A stretch of DNA of 64,000 nucleotides, taken from contig JANFOG010000016.1 in assembly GCA_024336345.1 (NCBI GenBank), positions 496,001 to 560,000 on the forward strand, in the 5' to 3' direction. The notes beneath the pieces were generated by a model. That model was not told the DNA's origin. It saw only the letters and a list, made by a program, of their open reading frames with translations, and ran no database searches. This DNA is from Mariannaea sp. PMI_226. Its lineage: Eukaryota; Ascomycota; Sordariomycetes; Hypocreales; Nectriaceae. Below are positions 55,634 to 64,000 of this stretch, one piece after another (the stretch's first letter is position 1; the number at the start of each line of letters is the position of its first letter). Made by a program: the position numbers and the translations under genes.

Positions 55634-57738
55634 CTAATACGTATATCGGAAGTGTGGACTCTCATCACCGAGCTCCATCAAATCCTCCTCTTCCATGCCT
55701 CGGTACTCCTCCTTGATCTGACCGGCATCTCGCTGTTGGTTCTCCCGTCGGTACCAATACCAGAGGAAGCCGTAAATTATCGTACCCAGCCCGACCAGGC
55801 TCAGTGTCACAGCATGTCCACGGATGTATCGTGGTCTATCAGCAACAGGGCTAAAAGAGGGAAGAGAAGTTCATGTCAGCAAAGGAAAGAAAAAGGCTTG
55901 ACTCCAAAAGAGGAGAAAGAGCGGAACAGAGACTTACTAGATGAAGGCGGACATGACTCCTGAGGCATTGCCCATGGTAAGTTGCATGCCCGTGCTGGTT
56001 GTTCTCTTTCCATAACGGGGCGAATTCGTGGGCAACTAGCAAAAGGAGTTAGCCAAAAAAAACTCTACAGGTCTAAAGAAGAAGGAGAAAAGAAGAAGGG
56101 GGAAAGGAGACGAAAAGAAGAGGAGAAGCAAGGTCTCTCCTCTCCTCTCATTCTCTCTCTTTTCTGCAATCTCAAAAACAAACTCACCCAAGCCAATGGC
56201 ATCCCGACAACAACATACAACCCGCCAGCAACAAGGAAACACCCAAAGTAGTGCGCCCCCGTGCTCACATCAGAGAGAAGGATCGCATACCCAACGACAC
56301 TGATGGTGCCGAAGATGACGCAGAATATGCCGCGGCGCTGTGTCCTGTCTGACAGGTAGGCCGTCACCATGTAAGTGAGTGCACCGAAGAAGTAGCACGG
56401 CACGGTGAGCAGCTGGACCTCTGCCGTGGTCCATTCGCCGAGGGCGTCGATGATGGTAGGTAGGAAGGTTGAGAATCCTAGGCAGGCTTGTCAGTCTCGT
56501 CGTTCTTTTTATTTTGTCTTTTCTCCTCCTTTAATTATTCGGTTTGCAACCCATCGTGTAAGAGAGATTGAAGGCGTCACCAGGCTTCAAAATATGAAAT
56601 AGTGTTGCTGTTGCTGCTGTTGTGGTGGTTCCCTTGTTGAGAGCTAGGGGTTGCAAAATCATTGCATTAGATCAACTTACCGTATAGCATAGTGTCAACA
56701 TCAAACTGCGCAATGCAAAACGCCCAGACCTTCCAGTCCTTGAAGGCCGCCATCATGTCTGCCACGTTAAACTCTCGACTCGACTTCGTGTTCCCGTACT
56801 CCCTGGCATGTCTCGCCCTTGTCAATGCCCTCTCGCTATCGTCCAGGAAATAGGCCGTCTCCGCGTCGTTGGGCAGCGTAAAGAAGGTAACCACGCCAAT
56901 GACGAAGCTCGGCAGGCCCTCGATGATCATGATCCAGCGCCATCCCCTCAACCCTTGCACACCGTCCATGTGGCCAACACCGTAGGCCAGCAGGCCACCG
57001 AGCGCCCCAGCTACGGCGGCGCTGACGAAGAGGTATCCTACACGCAGGGCGAGCTCGCGCTTGGTGTAGAAGAAGGTCAGGTAGACGGTTAGACCAGGGA
57101 AGAGACCGGCCTCGACAGCACCGAGCAGGAGACGGCAGGCGATGAGCGAGCCGTACGAGTTGACGAGACCGGTGAGGGTGGCCAGCACACCCCATGCCAC
57201 GGCGATGAAGGCGATCCATCTGCTTGGGGTGAAGAGCTTCAGGACGAGGTTGGATGGGACCTCAAAGAGAAGGTATGTGACGAAGAGGATGGAGACGCAG
57301 ACTTGAAACTGCTTTGGCGACAGTCCAAGATCTTCCTCAAGGCCGTACAAGCGTGCATTGCCAATGTTGACTCTGTTTTGGACCCTTCCGTAAGCATTGT
57401 GCATAATATAGACAGGTCATGTGGGTATTCATATACATATACATATATATATATTATACGTGTAGGGATGGGTAAGTAGGCAATGCCTCTGTGGACAGCG
57501 TCTAAACCGCCAGACGATAGTTGGGAGTTGAGTTTACGCAACTGACTCACCTGTCAAGGAAACTAAATAGATACAGTGCCATAACAAGCGGAATAATGTG
57601 CAGATCCAACTTTCGAAGAAGCCTTCTCTCAGCCTCTAGATCCTCAGCGGTCAGCTCATACTGAGCCTCATCGTTGACCCTCTGGACTTGCGCCGAAGGC
57701 ACATCCTGGCCCTCAGTCTTGTGACTGTTCAGTCCCAT
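55634..57738 (-). CDS. MFS transporter, allantoate-permease (Dal5/Tna1) type
   Basis: Five exons on the minus strand: 57738-57551, 57372-56681, 56477-56188, 56035-55938 and 55850-55634. The introns are 178, 203, 152 and 87 bases, all with GTRAGT donors and YAG or CAG acceptors. They join in phase to 495 codons (494 residues). The cytosolic N-terminus ends at TM1 with PLVMALYLFSFLDRVNIGNARL, where the first intron splits the DRxNIGNAR signature of the anion:cation symporter family. About twelve membrane helices follow, with the central loop between helices 6 and 7 (about 210-260). The helix-10 to 11 region carries RYGKRTTSTGMQLTMGNASG. The C-terminus (YRGMEEEDLMELGDESPHF) is typical of Dal5-like proteins. 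Relatives import allantoate, nicotinate, biotin, pantothenate or dipeptides with protons; the substrate here is not predictable. Confidence 0.93.
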
Positions 57739-59806
57739 TAGGAACTAATTGAGGAGCAGCTTAGGCTCCAGAGATGGGTTGAAGAATGAACGTTTTTGAG
57801 GAAAGAAACAGGAAAAAGATTGACAGCTATTGAAGAAAGGCGGACAAGACAAATCTCCCCATAAAAAACCCAAAGCTTGGCCTCTGGATCGGAGTGTCTC
57901 GGTTATGTGGAAGATGACTCGTCCACACCTAGGAAACTCAGCCTAACAAGACTCTGCCAAGAGCCCAAGAGAGAGAGTATTAGTTACAGTCCGTGCCTAA
58001 CCCCAGAGATAGGGAATAGATTGAAAATAAATAAAAGGTAAGCTGGTCAAGCAGCAGGCAATTAACTGGGGGAAAATAGCCCAGAAAAAAACTCGTTCTT
58101 GGCACAAGGTAAGTGGGTTTTTACTATGGAGCGTGGGTTTTTTTTGGTTACTCTATTTCCGCCGTTCTTCGGATCGCGACTTTTTAGTCATGTTTAGGTA
58201 TTTTTTTTTCTTCCTATGGCCCATGACAAATCCGCGGGGATAGAAATTATCAGATGATTTTTTTTGTGTGGTATGATATGAGACATTAGAAGGACACACA
58301 TAAAAAAGAAGAAAAAAGAAAGGAAAATGAGTCCGAGGAAATATGTTTGCATGTTCTGGGTTCCTGGGAGCAGGTAAGTAACTCACAACTTTCTTCGTCT
58401 ATTCTAAAAGAGATTCAGTCTCGTTCGCAGGCAATTGAGAATTAGTCCTATTTGAAAGTTCTTCTAATAGTCTATTCCAACTTCTGAGCAAATGTATGCA
58501 GCAAAATGCAGGAGGAGATGGGAAACGAAACAACTGCTATGTGCTATATATACATCAATCACCCATCCTGTGCCACACCTACCGTACTTAACTACCTACC
58601 TCCTACAATATTGCATCAATCAACTCAAGTCACATCTTTCTGGCTCATTCTTAGAACGGAGACTAAACCACTTTCTGCCCAGCTTTCCATGCCGTCCACA
58701 GTTCACTAGCCAATTAGTACACCCTCCTCCCGCTTGTCACAGACTCAAGCCAAAGTCACATCTGGATGGAGTACGCATCACGCATACGTACGCAAGTGGT
58801 ACGTTAGCCCACTTCGAAAGAAAGCAGAGAAAATTTTCTACTCCCATCAGGTTCTAAGGCAACAAATTACGTTTACCCAACTCCGGGTCTACATAGTTGG
58901 ATAGGTACCTCATCTAACCATTGTAAGGGGCACATTGAATACAGAATTCTTGGTATTCTTCTCTATTTTTTGGTAACCTTTACCAATTCTCTGTAAATTT
59001 TACATCCCCAGAGCCTCAAGATTCGCCCGCCCGGTCGTCTGCCGAACATGTATCCTAATCGAGTTAGTTGAGTAGGCAGCTATTTGTAGCACAATGACTA
59101 CTTTTACCTTATGCTACTGACATACTGACTATGTGGGTTAATTATCTACCATAACATATTGTATGTTGCCCAAGTTAGGTAGTTGATTACCTATCTGTCT
59201 ACCAAAGCAATGGGGCTGGTTCCCTCTCAAACGCCACATTCTAGAACCAGCCTGCAGGCTATTTGACCACCTTTAGCAGCCACCATGCAGGAACAAAACT
59301 CAAGTCAGGGGAGCAGCTCCACCAGACGGGATTACCTGCGATCACAGACATATGCCCTCCCCAAACATTGGCAAGGTATGACAGACAAACAAAATCGAAA
59401 TAGTTTGATTCAACTTCTTCCTTTAGGAATAGGAGCACAATGATCAGGAAAAAGGAGTCACCGTCGAGAGATGGGACATAGACAGAAATGCAGCGGTAGG
59501 CAGAGAGGTAGAGACGCAAGTTTGGTATAAGAAACGACTATAAAGAAGCACGCAAAACACCTAGCTCTTTAGCCAGGCGTGTGAAACAGCTCCCTTTCAA
59601 CAGCCGTGCCATGCAGAAGCCCCCCCAAATGTAGAAAAGATACTAGGAAAAGATTTTTACATCGTATATACAATATCTGACATTATTAGTCCGTCCCCAT
59701 TTCCACGTTGAAGTCAATGTCGTTCCCCACGGAAACACACAATAAAAGTAAAAACAAAATAAGCCTTCTTCCTTCAATCCCCTAATACTCCTGATTCATA
59801 GGCTTT
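57739..59806. other. intergenic
   Basis: No gene seen. It has A/T-rich DNA with TTTTTTTT runs near 58138-58145 and 58201-58208. It contains the MFS promoter (57739-58400) and the 3' flank of the mucin-like gene. Confidence 0.55.
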
Positions 59807-61237
59807 TTACCTGTATTCTTGGGTAGGCATCTCATATACGTTCTGCGCAGGTGAGTTTCCGCGAAGGCTCGACACTTGGTTGCCGTCAATCTCGGCGGCG
59901 TTTGATTCGTGCCATCTACCGGTGTTGCCATCGTTGCCCAGCTCGGCAGCGTTGGGAGCGGCAAGGTCCATTCTCTCTCTCTCATCTCCACCACTCGTGG
60001 TCGTAGCGGTGCGCGAATAGGCGTAGTCGGGGCTACCGGTCTGACCCGCGGCATAGGCAGCGCCAAACGGCTTGGGCTTGGCATATCCAGCACGGCCGTC
60101 GCCCAGAGCAGTACCTCGGTAGCCTTCGGGAGCGGACTTCATAGGAGATACGGTGGGGATGGTAGGAGACATCTGGGTCATGCGAGTAGAAGACAGGCGG
60201 GAGGCTTGGTTGGTACCAGGGCCGGGACCGACAGGAACCTCAGAAGAGCCGAACATGTCATCAATTTCCGACTTGGAGGGCTTGTTGCGGCGTCTAAAGC
60301 AGCACCAGAGCAAGAGGCCAAGAGCAATGAGGCCAGCAACACCAGCACCAGCACCAATACCGGCCTTGGCACCAGTGGAGAGACCACCGCTAGAGCCCTT
60401 TGAACCAGAGTTGCTGGCGTCGCTAGTTTCGGTGGGAGCACTCGTGGATGTTTCGACAACACCAGTCGTAACTCTCGTCGAGGTAACGGTCAGAGTGCTG
60501 GTAACAGAAACAGTGGTGCTAGCATCGACCTGATCCGTCTCTGTGATTGTCTTGGTAACCTTGGTGACACTGCTAGTAGTTGAAATAACATTCTTCGTGA
60601 TGGTGTCGGTTACAGTCGAGCCGGAGTCACCACCAACGGTAACGGTCTTGGTTTCAGTAACGGTATCGCGCTTCGCCAGCATTTCACGGGGGCGAAGAAG
60701 CAGGTCGTCCTCGTCGTCATATTCAACCTCAGGAGCCTTGGTGATCTCGGCCTCGAAAATGACAATACCATTCTGGTCAACAGTACGAGGGGCAATGTTG
60801 ATGGCGCGCTTCTGGTTAGCCCACTGGGTTGTAGTCTCATAAACAGTTTTTGTGGCAGTTTTGCCAGTGCTGGTGACGGTGTCGGTCTGGAAGACGGTGC
60901 TGGTCACAACGAGGGTCGAGGTCGACGTCTTTGAGACAGTGCTTGTCTTTGTGGCAGTGTCGCCAGAGGCGGTAACAGTTATCGTCTTGGTGATGGTTGT
61001 GTCGCCAGTATCGGTGCTTGAGGATGAGTCGGACGAAGTAGTCTGGGAATCGTCGGAAGTCGTGGTGTCATCTTTTGTGGTCGTTTGAGTCACAACGTCA
61101 ACGGCGGTACTTGAAGGTGCGGGAGAGTTTTGTCGTGGAGCGAGCTCGGCTTTGGCAACGACATCACGGAAGCGGACGACCTTCGTAGCTTCGGCGCCGA
61201 GGGCGATGCCCAATACGATGAGCCCTCGAAGTTGCAT
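59807..61237 (-). CDS. mucin-like single-pass membrane protein
   Basis: A single exon of 476 residues starts with a signal peptide (MQLRGLIVLGIALGAEA). Residues about 35-280 are Thr/Ser/Val-rich with repeated TKTxTV, TSTxTVTST and TETKTVTV blocks, expected to be O-mannosylated. Two Lys-Arg sites (NQKRAIN at about 143 and LAKRDTV at about 192) flank an acidic segment (EVEYDDEDDLLL), so Kex2-type cleavage is possible. A transmembrane helix, GAGAGVAGLIALGLLLWCC, lies at about 293-311, followed by FRRRNK and a Pro/Gly/Ser-rich cytoplasmic tail of about 160 residues ending in QEYR. This layout resembles fungal wall-stress sensors of the Mid2/Wsc type and their relatives, but no WSC or cysteine-rich domain is present. 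A sensor or wall-anchor role is inference. Confidence 0.88.
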   Translation of the reverse strand: MQLRGLIVLGIALGAEATKVVRFRDVVAKAELAPRQNSPAPSSTAVDVVTQTTTKDDTTTSDDSQTTSSDSSSSTDTGDTTITKTITVTASGDTATKTSTVSKTSTSTLVVTSTVFQTDTVTSTGKTATKTVYETTTQWANQKRAINIAPRTVDQNGIVIFEAEITKAPEVEYDDEDDLLLRPREMLAKRDTVTETKTVTVGGDSGSTVTDTITKNVISTTSSVTKVTKTITETDQVDASTTVSVTSTLTVTSTRVTTGVVETSTSAPTETSDASNSGSKGSSGGLSTGAKAGIGAGAGVAGLIALGLLLWCCFRRRNKPSKSEIDDMFGSSEVPVGPGPGTNQASRLSSTRMTQMSPTIPTVSPMKSAPEGYRGTALGDGRAGYAKPKPFGAAYAAGQTGSPDYAYSRTATTTSGGDERERMDLAAPNAAELGNDGNTGRWHESNAAEIDGNQVSSLRGNSPAQNVYEMPTQEYR

Positions 61238-64000
61238 CGCGAAGTGATTTGTTGTCGCTTCGGTATCGGGGAATGCTGAGGATGGGAGGGGGGGAGGGGA
61301 GCGGAAAGGAATCCAGGAAAAGGAAAGGGGAAGAAAAGAAAGAAAATGGGAAGAAAAAAGAATGGGAGGATCCGTCCGATAACAGGTCGGGGTGAAACTG
61401 AGGGACGATGGAAGAGTCGGGAATTTGGAAATGGGGAGAGAAGGAAACGTAGTGGAGAGAAAGGACCCGTCGGGAAGATAGCGTGGGGCCGGTGGAAAAA
61501 ATAGCGACCCAGGCTAGGTACCGAGCTGAGTAAGTACCCAAGTGAGTGTCTGCTACAGTATTAGTGTGTGTGTTTGGTGGTACGTAGCTCAAAAGAGAAT
61601 GGTTCTACCGTCTACCTAGGTAGGTGCCATATTATTGATGAATGGGTGACAAGAGAAGAATGAAGAAAAGAAAGGCTCAAAGTGTGGAATAAGGGATACA
61701 CTCTAAGGCACGAGATTTGCAGTACCTGTCTCGAGAGGACGCAGGGAAAATGCAGGATGTAGGTACCACGAAGCATACACACAGACGGGACCCTCAAAGA
61801 GTTTTTCAGCGCATTTGCGACGGGACTTGGACTACAGCACAGACACACTGCACCACCCACACGATCCAGGGCAGGGGCCGAGGACAGACACAGCAGAGTT
61901 GCAGGTGATTCTGTGGCCGGCCTACAGCAGGGCAACCATCCATCCAACCAACCAACTTAAGAGGTACTTGAGGTACTTCTCTCGTTCGCACGTACGGCAG
62001 TACTGTCGGCGTCCTGCACACTGGTATTACGATATGTCACTAACGATACCGGGGAGTTGCCAGCTGCGGCTGCATGTTGGGGCGCTAAAGTGGAAGTGGT
62101 GATGGCGGGGTCCAGTCTCAGTGCCTGCCCACTGGTCAAACCTGGGACACGTTCAGGCGGATCGCTACGGTTCCATGGAATGTAGTAGTGATGATGTGGC
62201 TTAGTTCTTGTTACAGTGAGGCGGGGGGGGGCAGGACACGACGACCTGGGCACCACCATCACTGGACACTCCTTCGGTGTTCTCCATATGGTTAAGTACA
62301 TGACTTCTACGCTACGCCAAGTACAGATCTGGACAAGCCGTATGTGATTTGGTCGACAAGCTACCATCCAAATCGCTTGCGGTGAAGTCAAAATAGTTCA
62401 AAGTGCCAGAGGCCATCATCAAGTTGGGATAAAAATAACCAGAAAGAAAAAAAAAATTAAGAATTAATCATTGGGAAATGTGGAATATCCCGTACCTGCA
62501 GTAGGATTACCTGCATATACTACTTTGCCAATGTACCTACAGTACGAAGTAGTAAGGGGGCTAATAAATGGACAATTGAGAAACGGCCATGCCATCTCAA
62601 ACAATGCGGATACGTACCGACCCGGAAAAAACGTGGTGTGAGCCAGTTCTGGTCGTGGTCGTGGAGCGAATGGTCCAAACAAAGCGCAGAGCAAAGTGCC
62701 AACATTTCATTAAGGTCGTCACGGAGACCTAGGCACCGACCAATCCTCGATTAATTTTGTTCTTTTTCTTCTAGTTTTTTTTCGCCACAATCCAGCAAAC
62801 CACTGCGGGCCAACTTTTCGGCCGACGGATAATCCCAGGTGACGGGAAACACAAGCAAGTCGAGAAATACGGAACGAATGAGTTCAAGCTTAAACTGGTC
62901 GTTCAAACCACTCTATCGACTACCTAATGCTAAACCATCCCAATGTCTGTGCGAATATTAGCACTACTGGAGTCATTTGATGGCCAGACTCTCCTGCATT
63001 TGCCATTCCATTCATAAAAACGCACCTCTCACCAAATGTAACTAGACTCACAGCCGCCCCCCGTCTTGACGCTTGAGGCTTAGCCCCAGTTGTGGCGGCC
63101 CACGCCCCCAAATTCCCGCCAGCTCTGTCATACGAGGAGGACCCCTTGGCCCTTGACCTTTTGGAAATACCTAGCCTAGTTTTCCTCGTGTCCCAAGATT
63201 GGCAGTTCTACGTCAGTTGATAGGTAAGAAAGGGAGAAAGAAAAAGGTGCATATCACGATCCTGCGTTCCCACTAAATTGTTTTTAGTACCACAGTGCCA
63301 CTATCACGATGATGCGCAATGTTTCTTCAACGCTCCTGAAACGCATGGCATCAATGCGCAATGGGCTCAGTGCAGTGAATTGATGGAGGATAATACAAAT
63401 GAGCTACAGGGACCAAACCCCCCTCCCCCCAACAACTGTGGGATAATTGAAAAGTAAGACATCGTGTGGCTTGATCAGCGTGCATCGCGAAGTACGCAAA
63501 AGCGCCCTGTTCTGGCTTGTCTTGCGTCTTGAGTGAGACATGGGGTGGTTGGGTTGTGTGTAACAGAACAATTCATAGCTCACATGCACAATACATAAAC
63601 GGTAGTGCGTACAAAAAGACCCACGCACACATCTTTCGACTGGCTGCCAGCAATGAAGCATTCGATGCGATATGTTTAGCTTGCAGTTCCTAGATATGCA
63701 CGGTATCTGCACGTCTCGTTGGCACCTATCCCAATGTGCACGGCACAGCAACCCCAGAGTACCTAGAGAAGCGCGCCGTACATACATAGTGTGTATTTTG
63801 TCAGTAAACTTGGTTGAATTGGTAATTATTAGGGACAAGAGTGGACCATTTACCTTCCCTACAACAATCAAAACAGAGAAACGCGGTGAGCGGGCGATAA
63901 CGACCGTATTGTACCGATGCACAATGGTACCGCGAATGTCGGAAGTAAATGGAAAGGGTATGCATATTGCACAAGAAACTTGGCCGGACTCCAAGCTGGT
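61238..64000. other. intergenic to the window end
   Basis: The first 300 bases are a purine-rich (on +) promoter of the mucin-like gene. A perfect CTACCTAGGTAG palindrome lies at 61612-61623. The rest has no convincing gene on either strand; the frames at 61957-62391 and 63404-63994 (minus) lack a credible ATG and coding composition. A gene cut by the window edge cannot be excluded. Confidence 0.5.

Overview
The window looks like nuclear DNA of a filamentous ascomycete (Pezizomycotina, probably Sordariomycetes; an assignment to Hypocreales is only a guess from the style of the proteins). Supporting this are spliceosomal introns, mostly 53-150 bases, with GTRNGT donors, CTAAC/CTRAC-like branch sites and YAG acceptors; a Zn2Cys6 transcription factor; mucin-like and GPI-anchored cell-wall proteins; an allantoate-permease-type transporter; pyrimidine-rich 5' flanks; and abundant microsatellites. 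No tRNA, rRNA, transposon, CRISPR array or prokaryotic operon could be supported.

Layout. 0-10 kb: an ER Hsp70-family chaperone (LHS1/GRP170 type, HDEL tail, + strand), a pepsin-type aspartic protease with four exons (+), and a 161-residue coiled-coil protein with three exons (-). 10-17.5 kb: almost gene-free, with a candidate 60-residue membrane microprotein. 17.5-26 kb: the APC/C subunit APC10/DOC1 (+), preceded by a coding-like orphan exon; then, convergent to it, a Reb1/TTF1-type Myb DNA-binding protein (-) and a membrane-anchored AAA ATPase with a degenerate Walker B (-). 27.9-31.8 kb: a large gene (+) whose reading frame stays open for about 1,270 codons except for one in-frame TAG. 31.8-42.4 kb: a long gene-poor block with palindromes, a G19 run and short repeats. 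42.4-50 kb: a Zn2Cys6/AT-hook transcription factor (+), a chymotrypsin-fold protein carrying a viral-3C-like GxCG nucleophile motif (+), and a low-complexity 379-residue protein (-). 52.4-61.3 kb: a small GPI-anchored protein, a five-exon MFS transporter and a mucin-like single-pass membrane protein, all on the - strand. 61.3-64 kb: no gene seen.

The genes do not form an obvious pathway or a secondary-metabolite cluster. They are mainly housekeeping genes (ER folding, mitotic ubiquitin ligase, nuclear DNA binding) interspersed with surface, secreted and transport functions. Coding density is low, about one gene per 4-5 kb. The items most worth following up are the TAG-interrupted gene (stop at 29293-29295) and the GxCG protease-like protein (46178-47935). 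Exon boundaries were built by hand from frame and splice-site agreement. All multi-exon models close to whole codon numbers, but none has transcript support here.
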